DNA of 64,000 nucleotides from an uncultured Bacilli bacterium (lineage in GTDB: Bacteria > Bacillota_I > Bacilli_A > RF39 > UBA660), in NCBI GenBank assembly GCA_934176955.1, contig CAKPOS010000006.1:1-64000 (forward strand), read 5' to 3'. The number at the start of each line of letters is the position of its first letter. The stretch's first letter is position 1. Of this stretch, positions 7,902-17,624 are shown one piece after another. Under the pieces are notes generated by a model that was given only the letters and a program-made list of their open reading frames with translations, ran no database searches and was not told the DNA's origin. Position numbers and translations under genes: made by a program.

Positions 7902-9521
7902 CTACATTTCCTCTCTAGGAATAATTCCTAATAAATCTAAAGCATTTTGAATTACTACTTGAATTGCTATTAATAAATCAATTTTTTCTTCTGTTTCTTC
8001 TTCATTTTCCGTTATTATTTGCTCTTTTGCATAAAATGAATGAAATAGTGTTGCCAATTCATAAACATAATTTGCAATAAGATGTGGTGCTTCTTTTTTT
8101 GCAGAAGATATTACTATATCTTCAAATTCGATTAGTTTATTTAAAATACTATATGTATCATCAGACTGTAATGTTAAATAATTATCATGTAATTGTGCTG
8201 TTTTATGATATTTCTTTAAAATAGAACAAATTCTAGCATTAGCATATTCTATATAATAAACTGGATTTTCATTAGACTGTTTTAATGCTAAATCAATATT
8301 TAAATCCATCGCTGTATCTAGGCTATGAGAAGCAAAGAAATACCTTGTGGCGTTTATTCCTATTTCATCTACTAATTCCATTAATGTTATTGTTTTTCCT
8401 GTTCTTTTACTTAATTTTAATTCTTCACCATCTTTAATTAATCTTACCATCTGTAAAATTTTTATCTCTAAAATGTTACTATCTTTTCCTAGCATTGATA
8501 ATGCTGCTTTTAATCTATTTATATATCCATGATGATCTGAACCTAATACATCAATTAATTTGTCATAGCCCCTATTTATTTTATCAATATGATAAGCAAT
8601 ATCTGGCGTTAAGTAAGTATAATTTCCATCACCTTTAATCAAAACTCTATCTTTTTCATCTCCATAATCAGTAGTTTTTAACCATAGAGCATCATCTTTT
8701 ATATAGCACTCGTTACTTAATTTTAATTTATTTAGGGTATCTTCTACTAAGCATCTGTCATAAATTGATTGCTCACTAGTGAATACATTGAAGTTTACTC
8801 GATAGTGGTCTAAGTCTTTTTTTATTTGATCTAATAATTTATCTAGTCCTTCTTTTCTAAAAAATTCTATATCACTATCTAACTTTGTATTTCCATATCT
8901 ATCATAAATATCTTTTGCTAAACCTATAATCTCTTTTCCATGATAACCATTTTCTGGTAAATTACATTCATAACCACATAACTCTTTGTATCTTTCTTTA
9001 ATTGAAATTCCTAAATTGTTCATTTGGTTACCAGCATCATTTACATAATATTCTTTTGTTACATCATATCCACTGAAATTCAAAATTCTAGCTAAGTTAT
9101 CTCCGTATGTTGCTCCACGTCCATGACCAATATGGAGTATTCCAGTTGGATTTGCACTAACAAATTCAATATTTATTTTTTGATTATTTCCTATTGTATT
9201 TTTTCCATAATTTCTTTTTTCATTAATTATCTTATTAATATAGCTTTGAATAAATTCTTTTTTTAAATAAAAATTAATAAAACCTGGATTTGCAACTTGA
9301 ATATCATTAATTATATTTTCATATTCAATATTCTCTTTTATCATATTAGCAATTTCTAAAGGAGATTTATGTAATTTCTTAGTTAGTGTTAAAGCTACAT
9401 TCGTAGAGTAATCTCCATTTTCTTTTTTTGCTGGTTTTTCAATTACGATATTATCGGTTTCGATATTTAATTTTTGTAAACTACTTTTTATTAATTCAGT
9501 TAATTTAACTTTTACACTCAT
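7902..9521 (-). CDS. argS: Arginyl-tRNA synthetase
   Basis: Charges tRNA-Arg. The N-terminal additional domain covers ~1-100. The class I HIGH motif is HIGHGRGA (~130), and the KMSKS-like motif is KLSKRTGK (~375). A DALR anticodon-binding domain follows (~420-539). The length of 539-542 residues is slightly short but complete. The in-frame GTG at 9530 and the ATG at 9521 are both possible starts; ATG is preferred, although neither has a strong ribosome-binding site. Its start overlaps the end of ywiB by 17 bp, so translation is probably coupled. Confidence 0.95.
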   Translation of the reverse strand: MSVKVKLTELIKSSLQKLNIETDNIVIEKPAKKENGDYSTNVALTLTKKLHKSPLEIANMIKENIEYENIINDIQVANPGFINFYLKKEFIQSYINKIINEKRNYGKNTIGNNQKINIEFVSANPTGILHIGHGRGATYGDNLARILNFSGYDVTKEYYVNDAGNQMNNLGISIKERYKELCGYECNLPENGYHGKEIIGLAKDIYDRYGNTKLDSDIEFFRKEGLDKLLDQIKKDLDHYRVNFNVFTSEQSIYDRCLVEDTLNKLKLSNECYIKDDALWLKTTDYGDEKDRVLIKGDGNYTYLTPDIAYHIDKINRGYDKLIDVLGSDHHGYINRLKAALSMLGKDSNILEIKILQMVRLIKDGEELKLSKRTGKTITLMELVDEIGINATRYFFASHSLDTAMDLNIDLALKQSNENPVYYIEYANARICSILKKYHKTAQLHDNYLTLQSDDTYSILNKLIEFEDIVISSAKKEAPHLIANYVYELATLFHSFYAKEQIITENEEETEEKIDLLIAIQVVIQNALDLLGIIPREEM

Positions 9522-9888
9522 TGTTATCACTCATTTCTATTTTATATTGATAATCAGTATTGGAATCGATAATAGTATATGCAATATCAATTAGATTATC
9601 TGATATTTTTAAGTATTTTGTTTTTAAATTGATTTCTAATGTAATGTCTTCCTTTTTTATTTGATAGAAAGAAGAAGATTTTTTCCCTTTCTCAAAAATT
9701 AACGTACTATTGATTAAATCATTGTTTCTTTGAATAATCACCTTATCATTGGATAAAATTTTAATTTTATAAATATCTTTTTCATGCGGGTAACTTAATG
9801 TATTTTTTTGTTTTATTCCTAAAACATCAATATCAATTTGTTCATCATATGTAATATTTTTTATGAATCCAAAAATCCTTATTTTCGT
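9505..9888 (-). CDS. ywiB: DUF1934 / YwiB-type beta-barrel protein with ACG start
   Basis: The YwiB family (DUF1934) is a small calycin-like barrel of unknown function that precedes argS in many Bacilli. The frame is open from an upstream TGA (about 9913) but holds no ATG, GTG or TTG until a GTG at 9741, which would remove the first 49 residues. A perfect AAGGAGG lies 7 bp before an ACG at 9888, and the sequence that follows (KIRIFGFIK) is the expected N-terminal strand after Met. I therefore take ACG as the start, giving 127 residues, the normal family size. ATT or ATA nearby are other non-standard options. Overlap with argS suggests coupling, and weak initiation could limit both products. 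Confidence 0.7.
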   Translation of the reverse strand, partial: TKIRIFGFIKNITYDEQIDIDVLGIKQKNTLSYPHEKDIYKIKILSNDKVIIQRNNDLINSTLIFEKGKKSSSFYQIKKEDITLEINLKTKYLKISDNLIDIAYTIIDSNTDYQYKIEMSDNNECKS

Positions 9889-10029
9889 AAAAATTCCTCC
9901 TTGCGTGATTAATCAGTAGACATTATACCACAAGTTTTTTAAAAATAAAACTTATATTTATTTTTTTTTAACTAATAATATAAATAAGATTTAAAATACT
10001 TAATTTTTGTGGGAAAAGAGGGTTATTTT

Positions 10030-12006
10030 ATGACTAAATTAAAGCGAGGTTTTTCTGTTTTTTTTAAACTTGTAGGTATTTCATTCTTATTTTTTTTAAG
10101 TTTTAATATTATTCTTTATTCTTATTGCTATATTACACCTAAAATATCCATACATAAAACTCAATCCTATTATTTATATGATAACCAAAAAAAATTAATT
10201 TTTAATGATAATGATGAATGGGTTGATTTGGATAATATTAGTCCTTATTTAATACAAGCTACTTTATCTACAGAAGATAAGTATTTTTATCAACACTTAG
10301 GATTTGATTATTTTAGAATTATTAAAGCGGCTATAAAAAACTTGCAAAGTAGAAGTTTAAGAGAAGGAGCATCTACAATTACTCAACAGTATGCTAGAAA
10401 TTTATTTTTAAACTATGATAAAACATGGAGTAGAAAAATAGATGAGGCTATTTTAGCGGCTGAGTTGGAGACCCATTATAGTAAAAAAGAAATTTTAGAA
10501 GGGTATTTAAATACAATTAATTATGGTGGAGTTTATGGAATTGAAAATGCTAGTTGGTATTATTTTGGACATAGTTCTAAAACATTATCATTGGCAGAAT
10601 CTTCTATGTTAGCTGGTATCCCTCAATCTCCTTCTAATTATTCTCCAATTATTAATGAAAATAAAGCCAAAAAGAGACAAAAAATAGTTCTTTTGTCTAT
10701 GTATAATAGAAAAATTATTCAAAAGGAAGAAATGGATAATGCAATTAATTATTCACTTGAATATATTGGAAAAACTAATCAAAGTAATTTAGAGAATGTT
10801 CTTTATTTTAGAGATGCTGTTATTGATGAATTGGAAAGTATCAATATTCCTAATTCGACATTACAGTCTGGTGGATTAAAAATTTATACTACTTTAGATG
10901 TTAAAGCTCAAGAAAGTTTAGAAAAAGCTATTCGTGACAATATGGATGATAGTACTGAATTGCAAGTTGCTGGGATGATGAGTAATCCTAATGATGGTAG
11001 TATTATTGCTTTAATAGGAGGAAAAGATTATTCTAAAAGTCAATTTAATAGGGTAATTAATGCTAAAAGACAAGTAGGGTCTACAATGAAGCCTATTCTT
11101 TATTATTCTGCACTTGAAAATGGATTTACTAGTGCATCTTGCTTTACGAGTGAAAAAACAACATTTAATTTTTCGAATGGAAAAAATTATACTCCTAGTA
11201 ATTATAATGAAAGTTATGCAAATAGTTCTATTACTATGGGAGCAGCTATTTCTTATTCTGATAATGTATATGCTGTTAAAACTCATTTATTTTTGGGGGA
11301 AAATACTTTAGTAAATATGTCCCATCGATTAGGAATTGAAAGTAAGTTATTTCCAAATCCTTCTTTAGCTTTAGGTACTGGAGAAATGAAAATGATTGAG
11401 CTTATTGAAGCTTACAGTACATTTGCAAATATGGGGAATCAAGTTAAGCAACATTTTATTGAAAAAATTGAAGATAGTTCTGGAAATATAATTTATCAAT
11501 TTAGTCATTATAATGAAAAGATTCTGAATAAAAGTTTAACTTTTATTTTAAACGAAATGTTAACTTATACTTATGATAAATCCTTTATTAATTATAATTA
11601 TCCAACCGTAATTAGTCTTTTACCAAAAATATCAAATAAATATGCTATTAAAACAGGAACAACAGATACAGATGTGTGGATTGTTGGCTATAATAAAAAT
11701 GCTGTTTTATCTATTTGGAATGGATATGATAATAATAAGAAAATTGATACCGGAGAGCATAATTATCATAAAAATATTTGGATAGATACCATGGAAAATT
11801 ATTTAAAAGATAAAGATAATAGTTGGTATGATATTCCTGATGATGTTGTAGGAACATTAGTAAATCCTATTACTGGAGAATTAGCAAAAGAAGGAGATAA
11901 AAATACTAAAATATTTTATTTTTTAAAAGGAACGGAACCTAGCTATGGCACAAAAGATTTTGAAACAGTTTTTAAAGAAGAAAATGAAAAAAAGTTTGCA
12001 AGTTAA
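10030..12006 (+). CDS. Class A penicillin-binding protein (bifunctional transglycosylase/transpeptidase)
   Basis: Polymerises and crosslinks peptidoglycan at the outer face of the membrane. From the ATG at 10030 (GAGGG lies before it) the protein has 658 residues: a short cytoplasmic tail, one transmembrane helix (~10-35), a GT51 glycosyltransferase domain with TEDKYFYQHLGFD (catalytic Glu) and GASTITQQYARN, and a transpeptidase domain with the SxxK motif STMK (~355), SxN motif SDN (~415) and KTGT (~545). It stands alone, divergent from the ywiB operon. It resembles the PbpF/Pbp1a group; I do not assign a specific paralogue. Confidence 0.92.
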   Translation: MTKLKRGFSVFFKLVGISFLFFLSFNIILYSYCYITPKISIHKTQSYYLYDNQKKLIFNDNDEWVDLDNISPYLIQATLSTEDKYFYQHLGFDYFRIIKAAIKNLQSRSLREGASTITQQYARNLFLNYDKTWSRKIDEAILAAELETHYSKKEILEGYLNTINYGGVYGIENASWYYFGHSSKTLSLAESSMLAGIPQSPSNYSPIINENKAKKRQKIVLLSMYNRKIIQKEEMDNAINYSLEYIGKTNQSNLENVLYFRDAVIDELESINIPNSTLQSGGLKIYTTLDVKAQESLEKAIRDNMDDSTELQVAGMMSNPNDGSIIALIGGKDYSKSQFNRVINAKRQVGSTMKPILYYSALENGFTSASCFTSEKTTFNFSNGKNYTPSNYNESYANSSITMGAAISYSDNVYAVKTHLFLGENTLVNMSHRLGIESKLFPNPSLALGTGEMKMIELIEAYSTFANMGNQVKQHFIEKIEDSSGNIIYQFSHYNEKILNKSLTFILNEMLTYTYDKSFINYNYPTVISLLPKISNKYAIKTGTTDTDVWIVGYNKNAVLSIWNGYDNNKKIDTGEHNYHKNIWIDTMENYLKDKDNSWYDIPDDVVGTLVNPITGELAKEGDKNTKIFYFLKGTEPSYGTKDFETVFKEENEKKFAS

Positions 12007-12012
12007 AAAAAA

Positions 12013-12047
12013 CATCTAATGAGAAAGAAGGATATCTCGATTAGATG
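12013..12047. terminator. Bidirectional terminator between PBP and ParB-like gene
   Basis: CATCTAATGAGA pairs with TCTCGATTAGATG (12035-12047) around a short loop. A/T-rich flanks on both sides fit use by both convergent genes. Confidence 0.7.
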
Positions 12048-12053
12048 ATTTTA

Positions 12054-13523
12054 TTATTTTTCTATTTCAATAATTAGTTTAACAGAGTTTTCTAAATTTT
12101 CTTCATTAATATTTAAATGGTAACCAAAAGCTTCTAAATTAAGAGCCAAAGTTTTAATTGTATTTAAAACTGGTGTGATGTCTTTTGATGGTTGCTTCGT
12201 TGGAATATTCATAGATGGATTTTCTTTTGATTCTTCTTGAATTGAAATAGGAGTAGGATTGTTTATTGGTTCTGTTACTTGAGGTTGCTCTAAAATTTCA
12301 TTTTGATGCATTACATTATGAGGGATTCCTTGTTCTAATGATTGTTGCAAAACTTCCTGATTTGACGAAGAACTAGTTGGTAAAACATTTTGTGACATAT
12401 CATATTGATTTTGAGGTTGTTGAATAATTGGTGCTTGTTCTTGGATAGGAGAGATACCTTGATTTAATACAGGTTGTCCTATATTTTGAGGTTCTTGTTG
12501 TGGAACTTGGTTATAAATTGGAGGTATATTTCGAGGCTCTTCTATAGGCTGTACAGGTCTAGGTTCTACTAATTGATTATTATTTTGTAAGTTATCAATA
12601 TTGAGAATATTATCTACTGATGTTGGATTTGGAATTGGACTTAATTGTTCTTGTTGTTGTCCAATATTAAATTGAGAATTATTTCCAATTGATTGATTAT
12701 TAATAATATTTTGAGGAGAGGTTTGGACTGGAGGTACATTATTGTTTCCCATATCCGTTAAGTCAATTAAATTATTATTATTTTGATTTGGAATATTTAT
12801 TCCTCCCATATTCATATTTGTTGGTTCATCTTCTAGTGACGGAAAAAATCTTCCTCCAAAAGTTGGTTCTTGTGGTACCAAATTATTATTTTGAGAATTC
12901 ATTCCCATATTATTATTTGACATATTATTCATTTGATTATTATTCATTTCTAAATCTTCCCTTTCATATTCTTTGTTTAAATCAGATAAATTGATAATAT
13001 CTGATTTTTTTGTTTCTCTATTTATTCTATCATATGTATTTTCTATCTGAGAATTATTAAAATTAAACATTCTTGAATTATTTAAACATTCTTCATTGTT
13101 AGTTCTATTATATATTGGCTTCTTATCTTGATCATTTATTTCTTGATTTTGATTTGGCGATGTATCAGGTATGTTAATGAATTTTCCTGATCGTCTTTTT
13201 TGATCATTTGGGGTATTTCTTGAAGTTTTATTTTTTTTATCAAAATTATTAATTATTTTATATTGCTGTACCACTTCATCGTCTAGTTGTTTTACTAATG
13301 CAGGAACTGTTTTTAGACCTAGTATTCGAGCTATTTCATATCTTCTATTTCCAATTACTATTTCATATTTATTGTTTTTAGGTCGTAATAATAACGGTTC
13401 TTGTATTCCATTTTCCCTTATAGAATCGATTAATTTTTGTACTTCATTGTCTATAATTAATTGTTCTTTGGGAGGAATAATTGTACCTATATCAATATTT
13501 TGAATAGTACTATTCAACTCCAT
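12054..13523 (-). CDS. ParB N-terminal-domain protein with long Asn/Gln-rich tail at the noc position
   Basis: 489 residues from the ATG at 13523 (AGGG lies 6 bp before it; the ATG at 13529 touches the AGGG). Residues 1-80 form a ParB/Noc-type CTP-binding domain: ENGIQEPLLLRP and GNRRYEIARILG, the latter matching the GERRxRA nucleotide motif with Glu replaced by Asn. Where ParB and Noc have a helix-turn-helix there is instead about 330 residues of low-complexity Asn, Gln, Pro and Ser sequence. A compact, probably helical C-terminal segment (~445-489) ends the protein. It lies next to rsmG-mnmG-mnmE, exactly where B. subtilis has noc, but no soj or spo0J follows. Without a DNA-binding domain it may act at parS only through another ParB, or at the membrane. 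Confidence 0.8.
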   Translation of the reverse strand: MELNSTIQNIDIGTIIPPKEQLIIDNEVQKLIDSIRENGIQEPLLLRPKNNKYEIVIGNRRYEIARILGLKTVPALVKQLDDEVVQQYKIINNFDKKNKTSRNTPNDQKRRSGKFINIPDTSPNQNQEINDQDKKPIYNRTNNEECLNNSRMFNFNNSQIENTYDRINRETKKSDIINLSDLNKEYEREDLEMNNNQMNNMSNNNMGMNSQNNNLVPQEPTFGGRFFPSLEDEPTNMNMGGINIPNQNNNNLIDLTDMGNNNVPPVQTSPQNIINNQSIGNNSQFNIGQQQEQLSPIPNPTSVDNILNIDNLQNNNQLVEPRPVQPIEEPRNIPPIYNQVPQQEPQNIGQPVLNQGISPIQEQAPIIQQPQNQYDMSQNVLPTSSSSNQEVLQQSLEQGIPHNVMHQNEILEQPQVTEPINNPTPISIQEESKENPSMNIPTKQPSKDITPVLNTIKTLALNLEAFGYHLNINEENLENSVKLIIEIEK

Positions 13524-13631
13524 AAGCATCCCTCTATTCTTTTTATTCTATTAGTATCATACAATAATTTTTTTGTTTTTTCAATCCTTTCAAAAAAATT
13601 ATTAAATTAATTGAAAGAAGTGTTAACTATT

Positions 13632-14333
13632 TTAGAGGCTTTTATTTTTGATATCTTTATATTTTCTTGGGTATTTTTTATTTGTTTCTTTTAACTTTTG
13701 ATATCTTATTAATGATCTAGTACTTTTTTCAAAAGGAAGCTGAAAAGTAAGTATTTTATCCTCAATGATATCTAATTTTTTATAATAAATCTCTATATTT
13801 TCAGTTTCTTTTGTTATTTCTCCCTTCATGGCAATGTAAAATCCATTCACTTTAACTAATGGGATAGAATATTCTAAAAGATGTTTCAATGGAGCTACAG
13901 CACGGGAAGTTACAATATCATATTTTTCTCTATTTTCCTTACTAAATATTTCTGCTCTTTCATTTATTACTTCAATATCTTTTAATTCAAGACTATCAAT
14001 AACTTTTTGTAAGAACTTGCATTTTTTTTCAGTAGAATCTAAGAGAGTTACCTTTAGAGTAGGGTAGACTATTTTTAGAACTATTCCCGGAAAACCTGCT
14101 CCCGTTCCTATATCACATAAACTTTGTGTATTTAAATCAACTATTTTTGTTAAAGTGAGACTGTCATAAAAATGTTTTAAATAAACATCTTCTTGTTTAA
14201 TAATAGCGGTGAGGTTATATTTCTGATTTTCTGTAATGAGTATTTCATAATATTTTTGTAATTTATCCAGCTTATCATTGGTTAATGTAATATTAATTTT
14301 TTTTAGTTCTTCTAAAAATATTTCTTTATTCAT
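13632..14333 (-). CDS. rsmG: 16S rRNA (guanine527-N7)-methyltransferase
   Basis: Methylates G527 of 16S rRNA using SAM. The 233-residue protein has the SAM-binding loop GTGAGFPGIVLK (~75), TLLDSTEKKCKFL (acidic residue binding the ribose, ~98) and TSRAVAPL (~140). It overlaps mnmG by 8 bp at its start. The order mnmE-mnmG-rsmG-noc is the standard left-of-origin cluster in Bacilli. Confidence 0.96.
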   Translation of the reverse strand: MNKEIFLEELKKINITLTNDKLDKLQKYYEILITENQKYNLTAIIKQEDVYLKHFYDSLTLTKIVDLNTQSLCDIGTGAGFPGIVLKIVYPTLKVTLLDSTEKKCKFLQKVIDSLELKDIEVINERAEIFSKENREKYDIVTSRAVAPLKHLLEYSIPLVKVNGFYIAMKGEITKETENIEIYYKKLDIIEDKILTFQLPFEKSTRSLIRYQKLKETNKKYPRKYKDIKNKSL

Positions 14334-16200
14334 TATAATTTTTCCTTAAATAAATTGTTAAGATAGAGATATCTGCTGGATTTACACCACTAATTCTAGA
14401 TGCTTGACCAATAGAAGTTGGTCTAACTTTTTCTAATTTTTGTCTTGCTTCACTTGCTAAATTTTTAATTTTACTGTAATCAATATCTATTGGAATTTGT
14501 TTTGATTCATTTTTTAACATTTTTTCAGCTTCTCTTTCTACTTTTTTTATATAACCATCATATTTAATTTGAATTTCTACTTCATTCATTACTTTTTGTG
14601 GATAATCTAGTAATAATAGTTTATTTTTTATTAAAAGTTCTATTGTTATTTCTGTTCTTTTTAATAGTTCATAGATTGTAATTCCATCCTTTAAAGGAGC
14701 AGAATTTAATTTGGTTAAGATATCATTTGTTTCTTTAGAAGGAACTAATTTTATTGTTGCAAGTTCTTTTTTTAGTTGTTCTATTTGCTGAGAATATTTT
14801 AAAAATCTTTGATGTTTATCTTCTTTAATTAATCCTACTTGGTAGCCATATTCTCTTAATCTTAAGTCTGCATTGTCATGTCTTAATAGGAGACGATATT
14901 CTGCTCTTGAAGTTAGCATTCGATAAGGTTCTATTGTTCCTTTTGTTACTAAGTCATCAATTAAAACTCCTATGTAGGCTTCATTTCTTTTTAATATTAA
15001 AGGAGGATTCCCTTCTACTTTTCTTGAAGCATTGATACCAGCAATAAGTCCTTGGCAGGCAGCTTCTTCATATCCACTTGTTCCATTGATTTGACCTGCT
15101 GTAAATAAATTTTCTAAAATTTTTGTTTCTAAACTTGCATTTATTTGAGTAGGATAGATAGCATCATATTCAATTGCATAAGCATATCTCAATATTTTGG
15201 CATTTTCTAACCCCTTTAGAGAGTGAACCATTTGTTCTTGAACATCAATAGGCATACTCGTTGAAAAACCTTGCAAATAAATATCATAATAATATAGGCT
15301 TTCTGGTTCTAAAAATAATTGGTGTCTTTCTTTATCTTTAAATCTAGTCACTTTATCTTCAATAGAAGGACAATATCTTGGACCTACCCCTTTAATATCA
15401 TTTAATCCTCCATACATGCTAGATTTAGATAAGTTATCTAAAATAATTTTATGGGTCTTCTCATTGGTATATGTTAAATAGCATGGTTCTTGATTATTTA
15501 CGTCATAAATAGGGGAGATATCATGAGAAAAAGTATATGGTATTTTATCACCATCTTCTCTTTTAATTTTACTGAAATCTATTGAATTTCTTTCAATTCT
15601 AGGAGGAGTTCCTGTTTTTAATCTTAGAATTTCAAATCCGTATTTTTTTAAATTATCACTTAAATGTAGGGAAGGACTTTCACCATGGGGACCACTTCTT
15701 GTTCTCGTTGAACCTCTTAAGATATCCGATTTTAAATAAGTTCCTGTAGTTAAAATAACTGTTTTTGAAGAAATTTTTGTTCCATCTGCTAAAATTATTC
15801 CTTTTACTGATTTACCTTCTATTTTTAAATCTTCTACCATTCCTTCTAATAAATCTAGATTTTCTTGATTTTTTAAAGTTTTCAACATTTCTTGTGGATA
15901 AGTCACTTTATCTGCTTGTGCTCTTAACGAATGAACAGAAGGTCCTTTTGAAGAATTTAACATTTTCATTTGAATTAATGTTTTATCTGCATTTATCCCC
16001 ATTTCACCACCTAAAGCATCTATTTCTCTTACAATAATCCCTTTTGCTGAGCCACCTATTGAAGGATTGCATGGCATAGTAGCAATATTTTTGATATTTC
16101 CTGTTACTAATAGAGTAGAGTGACCAATTCTTGCAGAAGCTAATGCGGCTTCACAACCAGCATGTCCTCCACCTACTACAATAATCTCATATTCTTTCAT
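14326..16200 (-). CDS. mnmG: tRNA uridine-5-carboxymethylaminomethyl modification enzyme, FAD subunit
   Basis: With MnmE it installs the cmnm5 group on U34 of tRNAs. The N-terminal FAD-binding motif is VVGGGHAGCEAA (residues ~7-18), followed by NPSIGG with the Cys of MPCNPSIGG. TGTYL and GTPPRI segments lie mid-protein, and QINGTSGYEEAA is a family signature in the second FAD region. The C-terminal MnmE-binding helical domain ends in NPADISILTIYL. The 624-residue length is typical. It lies 9 bp after mnmE, in one operon. Confidence 0.97.
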   Translation of the reverse strand: MKEYEIIVVGGGHAGCEAALASARIGHSTLLVTGNIKNIATMPCNPSIGGSAKGIIVREIDALGGEMGINADKTLIQMKMLNSSKGPSVHSLRAQADKVTYPQEMLKTLKNQENLDLLEGMVEDLKIEGKSVKGIILADGTKISSKTVILTTGTYLKSDILRGSTRTRSGPHGESPSLHLSDNLKKYGFEILRLKTGTPPRIERNSIDFSKIKREDGDKIPYTFSHDISPIYDVNNQEPCYLTYTNEKTHKIILDNLSKSSMYGGLNDIKGVGPRYCPSIEDKVTRFKDKERHQLFLEPESLYYYDIYLQGFSTSMPIDVQEQMVHSLKGLENAKILRYAYAIEYDAIYPTQINASLETKILENLFTAGQINGTSGYEEAACQGLIAGINASRKVEGNPPLILKRNEAYIGVLIDDLVTKGTIEPYRMLTSRAEYRLLLRHDNADLRLREYGYQVGLIKEDKHQRFLKYSQQIEQLKKELATIKLVPSKETNDILTKLNSAPLKDGITIYELLKRTEITIELLIKNKLLLLDYPQKVMNEVEIQIKYDGYIKKVEREAEKMLKNESKQIPIDIDYSKIKNLASEARQKLEKVRPTSIGQASRISGVNPADISILTIYLRKNYNE

Positions 16201-16209
16201 TTTTCCACC

Positions 16210-17559
16210 TTACTTTCCTAAACAAAATCTTGAGAATAATTCATCTAATAACTCTTCTTTATATGTTTCTCCTATGATTTCTCCCAATGAATCCCATGCA
16301 TCTTTAATATTAAATTCAACAATTTCTATTGGCTCTTGGTTATTTATAGAAGTAATTGCATCATTGATATAAGCTAAAGATTTTTTTAAAAGAGAAATGC
16401 TTCTTGCATCGCTTAAGTAAGTTAAATCTTTTGTTTCTAATTCTTCTAAATTAAAAATATCAATGATTCTTTGTTTTACTTGCTCTAGTCCCTTTTTGTC
16501 TTTGATACTAATTTTTAATAAATTTTTTGGAAGTTCTAATAAGTCTAATTTCTGTTCTAAATCAATTTTATTAATTAAAATGATATGTTTTTTTTCTTTT
16601 AAAATACTTATCAAGTCTTTGTCTTCTTGTGTTAAAACTTCATTATTATTTAGTATTAATATTAATAAATCACATTGATTTATTATTTTTTTGCTTTTTT
16701 CTACCCCTATTTTTTCTACTACGTTGTCGGTTTCTCTTATTCCTGCCGTATCAATAAAATTTATAACTATTCCTTCTAAAGTAATTTTTCCTTCTACAAT
16801 ATCTCTAGTTGTTCCTTCTATATCTGTTACAATTGCTTTTTCTTCTTCTATTAAAGCGTTTAATAAACTACTTTTTCCTACATTTGGTCTTCCAATAATC
16901 CCTATATTAATTCCTTCATTAATTATTTTTCCATCAGTAGAATTTTTTATTATTTCTTGAATCTTTTTTCTAAAGTTTAAGAGATTAGGAAGTATTTTTT
17001 CAGTCGTTAATTCTTCAATATCTTCATATTCTGGGTAATCAATATTTACTTCAATATGAGAAATTATTTCTACTAATTCTTGACGAAGATTTTTTATATC
17101 ATTTGTAACTTTTCCTGTTAACTGATTCATAGATAATTTTCTTGAAGTCTCTGTTTTGGATGAAATTAAGTTCATTATTCCATCAGCTTCTATTAAGTCT
17201 ATTCTTCCATTTAAAAAAGCCCTTTTAGTAAATTCACCTGGTTCTGCTAATCTGGCTCCATTTAAAAGTAATAATTCCAAAACTTTATTTGTTGTAGCAA
17301 TTCCACCATGACTGTTAATTTCCACCACATCTTCTGTTGTAAAAGTCTTGGGAGATAACATAACTGAAACTAACACTTCATCAATTGCATTTTCTCCTTC
17401 CATAATATGACCATAATGAATAGTATGACTTTTGACTTTTGTTAAATCTTTTCCTTTAAAAATTTTGTTGACTATTTTTACACTATCATCGCCACTAACA
17501 CGAATAATAGAGATGGCTCCTACCCCTAAAGCAGTAGAAATTGCGGCTATTGTATCCAT
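16210..17559 (-). CDS. mnmE: tRNA modification GTPase
   Basis: Partner of MnmG in U34 modification. The N-terminal tetrahydrofolate-binding domain (~1-118) starts TIAAISTALGVGAI. A helical domain surrounds an inserted G domain with G1 GRPNVGKSS (~225), G3 DTAGIRET (~268) and G4 NKID. The C-terminus is CLGK, carrying the conserved catalytic-site Cys of the family. The 449-residue length is normal. AAGGAAGTGAG lies before the ATG. It is the first gene of the mnmE-mnmG-rsmG group. Confidence 0.97.
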   Translation of the reverse strand: MDTIAAISTALGVGAISIIRVSGDDSVKIVNKIFKGKDLTKVKSHTIHYGHIMEGENAIDEVLVSVMLSPKTFTTEDVVEINSHGGIATTNKVLELLLLNGARLAEPGEFTKRAFLNGRIDLIEADGIMNLISSKTETSRKLSMNQLTGKVTNDIKNLRQELVEIISHIEVNIDYPEYEDIEELTTEKILPNLLNFRKKIQEIIKNSTDGKIINEGINIGIIGRPNVGKSSLLNALIEEEKAIVTDIEGTTRDIVEGKITLEGIVINFIDTAGIRETDNVVEKIGVEKSKKIINQCDLLILILNNNEVLTQEDKDLISILKEKKHIILINKIDLEQKLDLLELPKNLLKISIKDKKGLEQVKQRIIDIFNLEELETKDLTYLSDARSISLLKKSLAYINDAITSINNQEPIEIVEFNIKDAWDSLGEIIGETYKEELLDELFSRFCLGK

Positions 17560-17624
17560 GATCTCACTTCCTTTTAACAGTTAATATTTTATCACATAAT
17601 AAAAAAAAATAAAATAGAGAAAAA

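Noticed and set aside
12788..12994. Plus-strand reading frame inside the Asn/Gln-rich part of the ParB-like gene
   Set aside because: Low-complexity complement of AAT/CAA codons, without ribosome-binding site or family resemblance.
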